From Bin55 sp965199895 (lineage in GTDB: Bacteria; Pseudomonadota; Gammaproteobacteria; Pseudomonadales; Azotimanducaceae), in NCBI GenBank assembly GCA_965199895.1, contig CBDATJ010000015.1:241815-305814 (forward strand): DNA of 64,000 bases, read 5' to 3'. A program made the position numbers and the translations under genes. This document shows positions 42,482-52,043 of the stretch, in pieces (the stretch's first letter is position 1; each line of letters starts with the position of its first letter). The notes under the pieces are model-generated. The model saw only the letters and a program-made list of their open reading frames with translations, was not told the origin of the DNA and made no database searches.

Positions 42482-44140
42482 ATGCTGCAGGCACTTGGTA
42501 ATTTTCTTGATACACTAGACGGATTCCTTGGTTCATCAATTTGGTTTCCGTTTTTGCTTTTGGGTGTAGGAATCTGGTTTACCCTCTACTTGGGGTTCCC
42601 CCAAATCAGATATTTCCTCCGCTCTGTGCGTATCTTGTCGGGTAAAGAAACTCGGCCTGATGCTCCTGGAGATACCACTCACTTTAAGGCGTTATCCACC
42701 GCACTATCAGGAACAGTGGGAACAGGAAATATTGGTGGCGTAGCGTTCGCTATTTTCTTAGGTGGTCCAGCCGCTATTTTCTGGATGTGGGCTACCGCAT
42801 TCATCGGAATGACCACCAAATTTGTTGAAGTCACACTCTCTCACAAATATCGAGTCAAAGACGAAAAGGGAGAGATGTCAGGTGGGCCAATGTATTTTAT
42901 GGAACGCAGATTAAATATGAAGTGGCTAGCGTTTGTTTTTGCCTTATGTACGATCATTTGTACATTGGGCACAGGTAACCTACCTCAGAGCAATAACCTT
43001 GCAGCTGGACTTGAAACTTCATGGAGCATCCCAACATGGATTACCGGTGCAGTTCTAGCGGGAGTGTTGGGATTGATCATCATTGGAGGCATCAAACGGA
43101 TTGCTGCTTTTGCAGCTACTGTGGTACCGTTTATGGGAATCATCTATGTGATCGGCGCATTCGCGGTTATTGTGCCAAATGCAGAAAAAATTATACCTGC
43201 GTTCAGTTCGATTTTCTCTCACGTATTCACGGGTTCAGCTGCTGTCGGGGGGTTCTTAGGAGCAAGTTTCGCTTTTGCATTCACCAAAGGAGTACAACGA
43301 GGGTTGTTCTCAAATGAAGCTGGACAGGGATCTGCACCCATTGCTCACGCTAGTGCAAAGGGAGATAGTCCGGTGTCTGAAGGATTGGTTTCATTATTAG
43401 AACCTTTCATTGATACTCTACTCATCTGTACGTTGACTGCACTCGTGATTCTCTCATCAGGAGTCTGGACAGATAAGTTCCAAAACACTTTTGAGATGAC
43501 TGACCTCCAAGTTCTCCAAGGATTGTATGAGGAAACGAACCCTGAACATGTTGAAACTCTAGCTACTCATTTGTCAGGAGTAGGTGAAAAAGCAGCTCGA
43601 TTTGATGGATCACTTGATGTAGTGGAGGGAGTAGTTCAAACAGAGGGACTCACTTTCATTCACAATCGTTCAATTGCGGAAGATGTACGGATCATGTCAG
43701 AGGGTGAACCCCATACTGGTCCTGTCGTCGTAGAAGACGGTCGCATAGGAATGGATGTTAGGGTGGAAGGAAAATCACTTATTCATTCTGCCCCACTGAC
43801 AGCAGAGGCCTTCAAAAAAGGACTCTTGGGAGATTTTGGGCAATATACGGTAACGCTAACCTTAGTATTCTTTGCCTTCACAACTGCTGTTGCTTGGTCG
43901 TATTACGGTGATAGAGCAGTCGTCTATCTATTTGGGAGAAAATGGTTGCTTGCTTACCGGTTGGCTTATACAGTCATGTTCTTCCTTGGGGCAATAATGG
44001 ATACTGGTCTGGTTTGGAAGTTTGCAGCGGTGGCTGTCGTGTTCATGGCCTTACCTAATCTAGTAGGTATCACTCTGTTAAGTAAAGAGATGAAAGTGAC
44101 TACTAAGGAATTTATGGAATCAAGCCGAAAGGCTGCTTAG
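42482..44140 (+). CDS. Sodium:alanine/glycine symporter (AGCS family) with a large loop insert
   Basis: A 552-residue inner-membrane transporter. About eleven transmembrane helices are seen, with AGCS signatures FKALSTALSGTVGTGNIGGVA, GGPAAIFWMWATAFIGMTTK, GGPMYFMERRLN and FSNEAGQGSAPIAHASAKGDSP. Typical members have 440-480 residues. The excess lies between about residues 330 and 450 (FEMTDLQVLQGLYEETNPEH onward), a hydrophilic segment rich in Glu, Asp and Val with VVVEDGRIGMDVRVEGKS. It is followed by the final helices TVTLTLVFFAFTTAVAWSYYGDRAV. A soluble beta-rich domain in the loop is inferred. The gene stands alone and ends near a hairpin. Confidence 0.92.
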   Translation: MLQALGNFLDTLDGFLGSSIWFPFLLLGVGIWFTLYLGFPQIRYFLRSVRILSGKETRPDAPGDTTHFKALSTALSGTVGTGNIGGVAFAIFLGGPAAIFWMWATAFIGMTTKFVEVTLSHKYRVKDEKGEMSGGPMYFMERRLNMKWLAFVFALCTIICTLGTGNLPQSNNLAAGLETSWSIPTWITGAVLAGVLGLIIIGGIKRIAAFAATVVPFMGIIYVIGAFAVIVPNAEKIIPAFSSIFSHVFTGSAAVGGFLGASFAFAFTKGVQRGLFSNEAGQGSAPIAHASAKGDSPVSEGLVSLLEPFIDTLLICTLTALVILSSGVWTDKFQNTFEMTDLQVLQGLYEETNPEHVETLATHLSGVGEKAARFDGSLDVVEGVVQTEGLTFIHNRSIAEDVRIMSEGEPHTGPVVVEDGRIGMDVRVEGKSLIHSAPLTAEAFKKGLLGDFGQYTVTLTLVFFAFTTAVAWSYYGDRAVVYLFGRKWLLAYRLAYTVMFFLGAIMDTGLVWKFAAVAVVFMALPNLVGITLLSKEMKVTTKEFMESSRKAA

Positions 44141-44164
44141 ATACCCACTATTAAATAACTTTAA

Positions 44165-44201
44165 GCTCTGTTCCAGCTTGAAGATAAAGCCGGAACAGAG
44201 C
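44165..44201. terminator. Long hairpin between convergent genes
   Basis: GCTCTGTTCC (44165-44174) and GGAACAGAGC (44192-44201) form a perfect 10-bp stem with a 17-base loop that can add a GC pair. It lies between the symporter (plus) and the GCS2 ligase (minus). No U-run follows, so termination may be Rho-assisted or the hairpin may protect 3' ends. Confidence 0.5.
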
Positions 44202-44297
44202 AAGTGCACCCTTTAATAGATTCTGGGAGGCTCGAGTTTCTCGTACACTGTTCTCTTAAGTGAAAGACTGAAAAGCGACTTAATTCAAACGAACAGC

Positions 44298-45431
44298 TTA
44301 AATCCCTTCGGCGGTTTCTCTGATCACCATATCTACAACATTATCAAGCGCTTTTTCATGAGAAGCACCTTCTAGTATCGCAAGTCGATACAAGTCTAGC
44401 TGGCGATCTGCTCCCGCACCAGTTCTCACAATGTCCTTTGCGTGATTGAGTTCTGCAGTACATCCCAGAGCATCAGCGTCTTCTGCAAGCTCTTCAATCA
44501 AACGAATGACGATATCCTCAATATCCACCCGATGACCATCGAACGGATCTGCTAGAAATGCAAAGATCCCATATCGTTGGGCTTGCCACTTATTTTCTGA
44601 AATAATCTCTGTGAGGGCTTCCGGTTCATAGGAACGCCGATCTTCACTTCTTAAGTATCTCCTGATGAGACACACATACAAGGCCGCTATCGTTAGAGCA
44701 TCTTCAAACTTAGGACAAACATCACACACTCTCATCTCAATGGTCGGATAGTGAATGGAAGGTCGAATGTCCCACCAAAACTCACTAGCATCTTGCACAA
44801 ATTTCCATCGTTGATATTCCTTGACTAAATTGTCATATTGTTCGTGTGATTCAAACTCGTTTGGGATACCTGTTCTGGGTAAGGAGCTCATGATGTTCAT
44901 CCGTGAGGATTTAAACCCGGTTTCTAGACCTTCTCTGAACGGAGATGAAGTAGAGAGAGCAAGGAATACAGGAAGATAGTGTCGAATGACATTCATCACC
45001 TTGATTCTAGATTCCTCATCTCCAAACCCAGCATGAATGTGCATGCCCCCGATTAGGAACCGACGAACAGCCTCTTGATATACCAGAGTAGCACTTTTGT
45101 ATCGTTCCTTAAGTGTCGGTTGTTGATCTTGCCAAGCTGCAAAGGGATGGGTACCAATCGCTGCAATTTCTGCTCCATGTTTTTTTGCAGCCTCTGAAAT
45201 CACTCCTCGAGTCTCTTGAAGAGCTTGCTTTAGTTCCGTCATTGAGTTGCATACTCGTGAATTGCTCTCTATCTGTGTTCGCAGTAGCTCACGAACTACT
45301 TTGTGTGGTGAAGCATTGGCCTCACAGTGTTCGAATATGCCGGGATCAGGGTCTACTACAAGGTTTCGCGACTCAGGATCGACTAAGAAAGCCTCCTCTT
45401 CGACTCCAATGGTGATGTCTAATTTACTCAT
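44298..45431 (-). CDS. Glutamate-cysteine ligase 2 family (YbdK-type carboxylate-amine ligase)
   Basis: A 377-residue ATP-dependent ligase of the GCS2 family. Landmarks are ITIGVEEEAFLVDP, LLRTQIESNSRVCNSMTELK, GTHPFAAWQDQQPT, GGMHIHAGFGDEESRI and WWDIRPSIHYPTIEMRVCDVCP. The EEE and His/Glu metal ligands of the fold are present. E. coli YbdK has weak gamma-glutamylcysteine synthetase activity. With gor nearby this could supply glutathione or a related thiol, but the physiological substrate is not shown by sequence. ATG 45431 fits homologues. Confidence 0.9.
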   Translation of the reverse strand: MSKLDITIGVEEEAFLVDPESRNLVVDPDPGIFEHCEANASPHKVVRELLRTQIESNSRVCNSMTELKQALQETRGVISEAAKKHGAEIAAIGTHPFAAWQDQQPTLKERYKSATLVYQEAVRRFLIGGMHIHAGFGDEESRIKVMNVIRHYLPVFLALSTSSPFREGLETGFKSSRMNIMSSLPRTGIPNEFESHEQYDNLVKEYQRWKFVQDASEFWWDIRPSIHYPTIEMRVCDVCPKFEDALTIAALYVCLIRRYLRSEDRRSYEPEALTEIISENKWQAQRYGIFAFLADPFDGHRVDIEDIVIRLIEELAEDADALGCTAELNHAKDIVRTGAGADRQLDLYRLAILEGASHEKALDNVVDMVIRETAEGI

Positions 45432-45579
45432 GGATCTCTAGTGCAATTTATTTTGACAATTTCAATCGTTCTATTTAGAACAGAGAACCACAAGTTGGTC
45501 TCAGTCAACTGATGGAAATCTCTTGAGATGGAACTCCCCATAGAGAATAGATGGAAGTTACACGTTTATTCTCTCATGT

Positions 45580-46794
45580 TCAGAGTTTTTGAGCGTCCAA
45601 TTCAGATAGTGTTCTGAGCACTAGAGTGTGATGTTCTAATTGTTCGGAAACCGTCTCTAGATGTTCTTGATTGGGATTTTCTGCTTCAAAAATCATATCG
45701 TAAGCGTTTTGTGCACGAGCTTGAGAGCGCATTAGAAATTCAATCACAGATTTACCATCGTTGGTTTTAAGTGTGTGATCGACTCCTTGTTCGAGTAAAA
45801 ACTGAACACTTTCCAATTGTCCGTACATTGCTGCCCAATGCAATGCGGTATACCCCTGATCATCCTGGACTTGAGCATCCCATCCCATTTCAAGCATTTG
45901 ACTGACCAGTTCTACATCATCCCGCAGAATGATGGCTCGACTCAAAGAAAAGGCTGGTGATTCTTGTTTGGCTAGGTCTAATCCTGTTTGCAAAACTGTT
46001 TGCGTGCAGTCGTTTTCACCCAATCTATTTGATCTCATCAATGCAGTAATTAGCACTGAATTTCCATCTGGATCTAGTCGATTGACGAGTTCAGAGTCTT
46101 CTTTCACTGCGATTGAAAATTCTTCACATTGCCCTAACCCTACGAGGTCGTGCGGACTAATCTCTGGATCCATGGATAACGTCAGTGCAATCAATTGGTT
46201 TTGGCGAACGCTAGGTCGATTTAAGATTAGTGAAAGGGGAGTCTGACCGTTAATAAATTTCTCAATCAGTAATTGTGGATGATGTTCTAGAGCGGTATTG
46301 ATGGTGTCGATTTCTCGGGTCAGAATGTAATGTCGACGAAACTCATCGCTGTCCATCAATTCCATTGTTATATCAAAGGCAGATTTGCCTGCAATCATCC
46401 CTTCTAGATATTCCAGATAAACTTCTTTAGATTGTGGGTTACTAATTCGGTCTTCTTCCACTCCATGGTTGAAAAACAAGACTGTTGGTATGCCGTTCAC
46501 ACGGTAGTCCTGATAAATCTGTGGAGTATCATCAATATCAAGTTTGGCTACGACAGCACGACCTTCCATTTCCGTGACTAATTCATCGACAATTGGATCA
46601 ACCAGCTTACACGGGACACACCATTCAGCTGTGAAATCCAACAGAACAGGTAGTTCTGCTTCTAGTACGACTTCCTCGAACGTTTCAGCAGTTACGTAGG
46701 TTGTATCGGACTGTTCTTCAGTAACAGTTTCTGCAATCGTACAAAAGCCATACAACATCAACACTACTATAAATGAACGAATGAATGTAACCAT
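45580..46794 (-). CDS. Secreted thioredoxin-ankyrin fusion protein
   Basis: A 404-residue protein. An N-terminal signal sequence (residues 1-22, VTFIRSFIVVLMLYGFCTIA) leads into a thioredoxin domain with active site AEWCVPCKLVDPIVDELV and the cis-proline loop VNGIPTVLFFNHG. About 130 uncertain helical residues follow, then at least one clear ankyrin repeat (QGYTALHWAAMYGQLESVQ, then FLLEQGVDHTLKTNDGKSVIEFL). A C-terminal helix ends the protein. Upstream in-frame ATGs exist at 46830 and 46818. I chose ATG 46794 because AAGAGAGA lies just before it and it starts the signal peptide. A periplasmic disulfide oxidoreductase with a protein-binding ankyrin arm is inferred. sppA ends 39 bases upstream. 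Confidence 0.85.
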   Translation of the reverse strand: MVTFIRSFIVVLMLYGFCTIAETVTEEQSDTTYVTAETFEEVVLEAELPVLLDFTAEWCVPCKLVDPIVDELVTEMEGRAVVAKLDIDDTPQIYQDYRVNGIPTVLFFNHGVEEDRISNPQSKEVYLEYLEGMIAGKSAFDITMELMDSDEFRRHYILTREIDTINTALEHHPQLLIEKFINGQTPLSLILNRPSVRQNQLIALTLSMDPEISPHDLVGLGQCEEFSIAVKEDSELVNRLDPDGNSVLITALMRSNRLGENDCTQTVLQTGLDLAKQESPAFSLSRAIILRDDVELVSQMLEMGWDAQVQDDQGYTALHWAAMYGQLESVQFLLEQGVDHTLKTNDGKSVIEFLMRSQARAQNAYDMIFEAENPNQEHLETVSEQLEHHTLVLRTLSELDAQKL

Positions 46795-46833
46795 GTTCTC
46801 TCTTCTATGAAAATCCATTAAATTAATCATGAA

Positions 46834-48741
46834 TTATTGAGTTTCGCAAGCTTCACAGAGTGCATACACAGTGCGTGGCTTGAGCATTAGGTGATGACTC
46901 AATTGCTCCCTTATCTTTTGTGTTTCCGAGATGTAGTCAGCTAGTTCGGGTGCAAGTGGGGGTGCAAGTGCTGAAATTTTACCCAATAGTCCAGACATTA
47001 GGGTAGGAGTGCTGCCACCGTATCGGTAGACTCGAAAGGAGCCTAATTCAGCGAGGTTTGCAGCATACTGGATGGCATCATCCAGATACCCAAGTTGGTC
47101 AACCAAACCGTTCTCAATCGCTTGACTTCCCGTCCATATTCGTCCACCTGCAATGGATTCCACATTCTCGGGAGTCATATCTCTACCAGCACTTACGAGG
47201 TTGATAAATTCTCTATAGGAATCATTGACGGAAGCTTGCATCACTGCAGCTTCCTGTTCTGTGACTCCAGCTGTTGCGCTTAGTCTAAATTGACCTTCGT
47301 GTGAATACACACCATCAGTAGTAACTCCAGCGCGTTCCAAGGTATTTTCAAACGAAGGTAAGAACGCAAAGACTCCAATCGAACCTGTGATGGTAGATTC
47401 AGCTGCAAAGATTTGGTCTGCTTCTGCCGCAATCCAGTACCCACCCGATGCAGCAACACCAGACATTGATGCGACTACGGGGATACCTGCATCCCTGATC
47501 TGAACTAGTTTGCGTCGAATTTCTTCAGAGGCAATTACTGAGCCTCCGGGAGAGTTGATTCGCAAAACTACTGCATCGACTTCATCCAACAAAGCATTCG
47601 TTAAGCTATCTACTACTCCGGCTTCTTCCGACAACGGCACATCAAAATCCCCCACTGAATCCATGATTGTGCCTTCGACCGTGACGATGGCGATGTTTCC
47701 AGAGGCTCGATAGTCTGATTCCGATGCATTGCTCTGAAGTACCGAGCCAATATCTGGACCTAGTGAGTGGTAGTAAGACTCGGTATATAGGTAGTCAAAA
47801 TCTTCTTGGTTGCGTCTAGGTTTTAAGTTAAAGTCATGGGCAAGTTGATCGAGTAATTCGTCTCTTGAAATAAGTTCATCAACAAATCCATGTTCTTTAG
47901 TTAGTTGAGCAATACTGCTCCCTGAACCGGTTAAACTAGCGAGATTTTCTGTGAATTTCGTGACTTCATCCAATTCAAGGTTACGGTTTTCCGCGATACG
48001 ATCTAATCTTCCCTGCCACAGACTGTCTACGATGGGTCGATAGGATTCCTTGACGACTTCTGACATCGAATCTCTGACATAAGGTTCTATTGCACTCTTG
48101 TACTCTCCTGCTCGGTAGGTGTGAACGTTAACTGATAGTTTTTCAATCAGTCCTTGATAGTACATGGACTCAAAACCTACACCCGAAAACACGATCTCCC
48201 CTAATGGATCCATATAGACTTTGTCTGCATAGGTGCTGAGCAGGTAAGGACCTTGGCTATAGTTGTTTGCAAAGGCATAGATGGGCTTCCCAGATGCCGA
48301 AAACTCTTTAAGTGCATCACCGATAATGTCGAGTTGAGCTAGATCTGCACCTAATCCCGATGGATCAATCTCTAATGCAATAATGCGTGTATCTGCAGCA
48401 GCACGACTTATTGCATCGGCTGCTTGATGAACATGGGTTCCTGCAGATAAGTAATCGCCTATTAGGAGATTGGTCCAAAATCCGGGTTTACTACTTTGTT
48501 CAACCATAACTCCAGGTGCAAAAACTAGAATCGATCCGGGTTCAACTCTTACCTCTGTGTCCATGCTCAAGAACATGAACAATAAAACTATCAGTGCTAG
48601 AACCAACAGGTTCGCAATCGTGATACGTATGAAGCGAAAAACAGCACCGATACCGCTGATGATTCGTAGAAGAACATTGCGTTTCTTAGCCTGTTGTGTT
48701 ACAGGGGGGTGAGGTGTTTCTAGTACTGTGGTATCTGTCAT
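46834..48741 (-). CDS. sppA: Signal peptide peptidase SppA, long form
   Basis: A 635-residue membrane-anchored Ser-Lys protease that degrades cleaved signal peptides. One transmembrane helix (residues about 28-60) is followed by two SppA repeats. The Lys base is in HTYRAGEYKSAIEPYVRDSM and the Ser nucleophile in VASMSGVAASGGYWIAAEAD. Other landmarks are VVLRINSPGGSVIASEEIRR, STITGSIGVF and GGRIWTGSQAIENGLVDQLG. The double-repeat length matches the E. coli enzyme. It is divergent from speB. Confidence 0.95.
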   Translation of the reverse strand: MTDTTVLETPHPPVTQQAKKRNVLLRIISGIGAVFRFIRITIANLLVLALIVLLFMFLSMDTEVRVEPGSILVFAPGVMVEQSSKPGFWTNLLIGDYLSAGTHVHQAADAISRAAADTRIIALEIDPSGLGADLAQLDIIGDALKEFSASGKPIYAFANNYSQGPYLLSTYADKVYMDPLGEIVFSGVGFESMYYQGLIEKLSVNVHTYRAGEYKSAIEPYVRDSMSEVVKESYRPIVDSLWQGRLDRIAENRNLELDEVTKFTENLASLTGSGSSIAQLTKEHGFVDELISRDELLDQLAHDFNLKPRRNQEDFDYLYTESYYHSLGPDIGSVLQSNASESDYRASGNIAIVTVEGTIMDSVGDFDVPLSEEAGVVDSLTNALLDEVDAVVLRINSPGGSVIASEEIRRKLVQIRDAGIPVVASMSGVAASGGYWIAAEADQIFAAESTITGSIGVFAFLPSFENTLERAGVTTDGVYSHEGQFRLSATAGVTEQEAAVMQASVNDSYREFINLVSAGRDMTPENVESIAGGRIWTGSQAIENGLVDQLGYLDDAIQYAANLAELGSFRVYRYGGSTPTLMSGLLGKISALAPPLAPELADYISETQKIREQLSHHLMLKPRTVYALCEACETQ

Positions 48742-48838
48742 TGAAATTCAGTGGGAAATAGGATATGAAATTCTACACTGCCCTCTCACCATTACCATAT
48801 CCACTCTGTTGATCGGAGTTCTTAGTGGAGCACATTAG

Positions 48839-49798
48839 TTGAGTACTAATTTCAACCAACCGTTGTCTGGAAATGTCATGCCTCGATTTGGTGGTCCTGC
48901 AACTTTTATGCGATTACCAGAGGGCAAAGTAGGAGACAAAGTGGATGCAGCTATAGTGGGAATCCCATTTGATATAGCAACATCAAATCGACCAGGTGCT
49001 CGTTTAGCACCACGCGAAATTCGTGATGAATCACGATTGATCCGACCCTACAACATGGCCACCCGTGCAATGCCTTTTGACTCGATGCAGGTAGCTGATT
49101 TCGGTGATGTTCCTATCAACACCTACAACATCCAAAAAAGTTACTCCATCATCACTGATTACTTTCGACAGATGTTTGAATCAGGTGTGGTCACTTTTAC
49201 GCTTGGTGGAGATCACTCGATTGTGCTCCCGATCCTGAGAGCAGTGCGACAACACTACGGACCTGTCGCTGTCATCCATGTCGATGCTCACGCTGATGCA
49301 AACGAATCAATGTTTGGTGAACTCTACACCCACGGGACACCGTTTCGACGTGCGGTAGAGGAAGATCTACTACAGTGCGATAAGGTCTACCAGATTGGGT
49401 TGAGAGCTACCGGTTACGATCCATTAGATTTTGAATGGTCAAGAGAGCAGGGATTCAAGGTCATTGAAGCGCATGAATTGTGGCATAAATCTCTCGCTCC
49501 ACTTATGGAGAAAGTACGAAACGATATGGGAAATCATCCAGTTTATCTCAGCTTCGATATTGATGGTCTTGATCCTTCAGTTGCACCAGGGACAGGTACT
49601 CCAGAAATAGGAGGACTAACCACTATTCAAGGACTTGAAATCATCCGCGGTTGTAAAGGGCTTAACCTAATCGGTTGTGATTTAGTAGAGGTTTCACCTC
49701 CTTTCGATGTGTCGAAAAACACTTCCTTACTCGCAGCTAATTTGGTATATGAGATGATTTGCATTCATTCAAAGGTGAATTACGCATCAGATGAGTGA
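48839..49798 (+). CDS. speB: Agmatinase/ureohydrolase
   Basis: A 319-residue Mn-dependent ureohydrolase that converts agmatine to putrescine and urea. The metal ligands lie in FTLGGDHSIVLP, AVIHVDAHADAN and YLSFDIDGLDPSVAPGTGTPEIGG, and a catalytic His in GTPFRRAVEE is preceded by YTH. TTG 48839 follows GTGGAG by 8 nt and fits homologous N-termini (FGGPATFMRLP). The family also contains guanidinobutyrase and guanidinopropionase, and sequence alone does not separate them confidently. The 3' end overlaps murF by 8 bases, an unusual pairing of polyamine and cell-wall genes. Confidence 0.92.
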   Translation: MSTNFNQPLSGNVMPRFGGPATFMRLPEGKVGDKVDAAIVGIPFDIATSNRPGARLAPREIRDESRLIRPYNMATRAMPFDSMQVADFGDVPINTYNIQKSYSIITDYFRQMFESGVVTFTLGGDHSIVLPILRAVRQHYGPVAVIHVDAHADANESMFGELYTHGTPFRRAVEEDLLQCDKVYQIGLRATGYDPLDFEWSREQGFKVIEAHELWHKSLAPLMEKVRNDMGNHPVYLSFDIDGLDPSVAPGTGTPEIGGLTTIQGLEIIRGCKGLNLIGCDLVEVSPPFDVSKNTSLLAANLVYEMICIHSKVNYASDE

Positions 49799-51158
49799 TT
49801 CGTGCCCACTGTGGTCATGGTCTGAACTATGTAAAGCTACCCAACAACCGATCTCTAATGGACCAAACATTACTGGTATTCAATTTGATTCGAGACTTGT
49901 TAAACCAGGAGATTTATTTGTACCGCTGCCGGGAGATCCTGGACCTCGATTCAAGGTTGCTGCACGCTCGGATAGAGATGGTCATGACTTCATAACTGAT
50001 GCTATAGAGCGAGGTGTTGCAGCCACGCTAACCAGTCGTCGGATGGATATCAACGTTCCTAGTTTAAAAGTAGCAGACACGATTGACGCACTGTGGGAGT
50101 TAGCTAGGTTTCGTCGTAAACAATTGAAATGTCCTGTTATTGCGGTAACAGGAAGTAGTGGCAAAACAACGTTCAAGGCATACATGAGTTCGATTTTGGG
50201 TGCTACAGAAGCGCCAGAAAGTTTTAACAACTACATCGGACTACCTTTCAGTATTGCTTGTACCCCAATACATGCTGAGTCTGCAATATTTGAGATTGGA
50301 ACTAATCACGAAGGTGAAATCGAACCTCTTTCTAAACTTGCAGAACCCAACATAGCTGTTCTACTCAATGTCTTGCCTGCACACATCGGAAATTTTGAAT
50401 CTTTTAAAAGCCTAGAAAAAGAGAAATTCTCTATCCAAAAAGGTTTGCTTGATGATGCTGTACTTATTTATCCAAAGGAGTTAAGTCAATCTCCATATAT
50501 TTCACCTGAGTATAGAACAATCAACTTTGGATTTCAGAAACCAGCGGATATTCAAGTTGACTTACTTGATACCGGTTCCGTGAATTACCGTCATCAAGAT
50601 GATGTTGTCGAAATCCTAGTACCAGGAGGCGGATCCCATCGAGCTCAAACTCTAGCTGCTTGTGCAGGGGTTTTGGTTGCGCTAGAACGTCCTCTTTCGG
50701 ACCTAAAATCAGTCAATCAACGGGTACCAGAAGGACGGGGCAATTTGCGTGAAGTAGGGACGATTGCAATCATTGACGATAGCTACAATGCCAATCCAAC
50801 GAGTGTTCAACTAGCACTAGAGCAAGTCAGTAATACAGCTACCCCTGGTCGTCGTATTGCAATCCTTGGACAAATGAATGAGCTAGGAGAAGATGCCAAG
50901 AAGTACCATGCTGGACTCGCCAATTATCTTATTTCATTCGACGAGCTCTACTGTGTAGGGAAACTGATGCAGCACCTCGTCCATGACTTACCTACGGACA
51001 AGAAAGTTTATTACTACAGCGAGGTAAGTCAGCAACTGATTGACGACGTTTGCACTAGGTCACAGGAACATGATCTGATATTGGTTAAGGGCTCCAACAC
51101 TGTCTTTTGGACTAACCGGTTTGTAGATAAGCTCATTCAACAGTTAGCCGATCAGTAA
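49791..51158 (+). CDS. murF: UDP-MurNAc-tripeptide D-alanyl-D-alanine ligase
   Basis: A 455-residue ATP-dependent Mur ligase adding D-Ala-D-Ala in the last cytoplasmic step of the peptidoglycan precursor. Landmarks are the uridine-binding N domain (GIQFDSRLVKPGDLFVPLPG), the P-loop VIAVTGSSGKTTFKAYMS, ESFNNYIGLPFS, the GTNHEGEI block, NVLPAHIGNFES and C-terminal IDDSYNANPTSVQLAL. Its place after speB, away from a dcw cluster, suggests either a relocated murF or a second MurF-like ligase. The window does not decide this. Confidence 0.9.
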   Translation: MSDSCPLWSWSELCKATQQPISNGPNITGIQFDSRLVKPGDLFVPLPGDPGPRFKVAARSDRDGHDFITDAIERGVAATLTSRRMDINVPSLKVADTIDALWELARFRRKQLKCPVIAVTGSSGKTTFKAYMSSILGATEAPESFNNYIGLPFSIACTPIHAESAIFEIGTNHEGEIEPLSKLAEPNIAVLLNVLPAHIGNFESFKSLEKEKFSIQKGLLDDAVLIYPKELSQSPYISPEYRTINFGFQKPADIQVDLLDTGSVNYRHQDDVVEILVPGGGSHRAQTLAACAGVLVALERPLSDLKSVNQRVPEGRGNLREVGTIAIIDDSYNANPTSVQLALEQVSNTATPGRRIAILGQMNELGEDAKKYHAGLANYLISFDELYCVGKLMQHLVHDLPTDKKVYYYSEVSQQLIDDVCTRSQEHDLILVKGSNTVFWTNRFVDKLIQQLADQ

Positions 51159-51176
51159 TGTTCTAACTATTCAACA

Positions 51177-51760
51177 TGAAATGCAATAGACTTGAAAATC
51201 TCCGCCAAATTTGGCTAGTCGCGCGACGCGATGGGTACATACAGCATCCCTAAGCTTTTTGAATTGGCGTGGTTGAGGCCCAGTAAATTCATAGTACTCG
51301 GAGATATTTGTGGGTACGACATTTTCATGGTTTGTTCATACCCGACATCTGATTCAGATTCAACTATACCTAACCTGCCAATCTGTCCCAACGTATTACA
51401 TATTTGGGTGTGATACAGTCGTGATCCTAGCCTATGGAATTTTTGCTGATGAGGTACCCCGAGAGCTATTGGGGCAAGATTTGAAGTTCTCTTCACTATC
51501 AATCTGAAGTCTCTCATTCCGTAGTTGGTGCCCCTATCCCAACTCAGTTGTCCACCTTATTCCACGAGTCTCGTTTGAAGTTTCGAGTGAGGGAATTCTG
51601 ACAATTGATTTGTTTCAAGAACATGCTATTTATGATCTCAATGTGATGGATTTTCGACAGACAAACCTGTTATATCAGCCCCGGCTCTATCTACCTTCAC
51701 CCGTTGTGTGATGGGTCTCATTGGTCAACTTTCGACCTACACTGGTATTTATTTCTTGTT
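51177..51760 (+). pseudogene. Decayed natB-like ABC permease relict
   Basis: Reading from ATG 51177 gives RQIWLVARRDG, close to the natB N-terminus QQIWLVARRDW at 52979. Over 51202-51234 the DNA is about 80% identical to natB, including GCGCGACGCGAT unchanged. After that the frame breaks. AAGCTTTTTGAATTG resembles AAGTCTTTTGGATTG of natB. Then at about 51420-51505 a frame encodes ILAYGIFADEVP plus RELLGQDLKF, matching natB ILGYFVIPEDVV plus NSYQGAQF. Stops and indels interrupt the rest. The order is collinear with natB, so this is a degenerate paralogue. The right limit is approximate. 51761-52043 holds no recognisable gene and presumably the natA promoter. Confidence 0.75.
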
Positions 51761-52043
51761 CAAGGATGGGAGTTGTGACACTAGTCGTACGACGATTGCA
51801 AGCAAGATTTTCACACAAATCAACGTACAAGAGCTGACACCAAAAAGATAAAGAAATCGTAAACATGGTTCGCAGGTAGTGAGCTAATTTTCCCTCAGTT
51901 TGACTGTCACACGGAGCCTTAATTGGTATGCCTACCTCTCATGCTCACATTACCTTGATACTACATTACATTACAATTCCCGTCCCGTCCTAGTCGGAAC
52001 TCTATAGTTGCGATTTGGCGTGATTCGATAACGATTGAGATTT

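Noticed and set aside
51215..51517. Minus-strand 100-codon frame in the murF-natA gap
   Set aside because: No similarity or ribosome-binding site. It lies opposite the natB relict.
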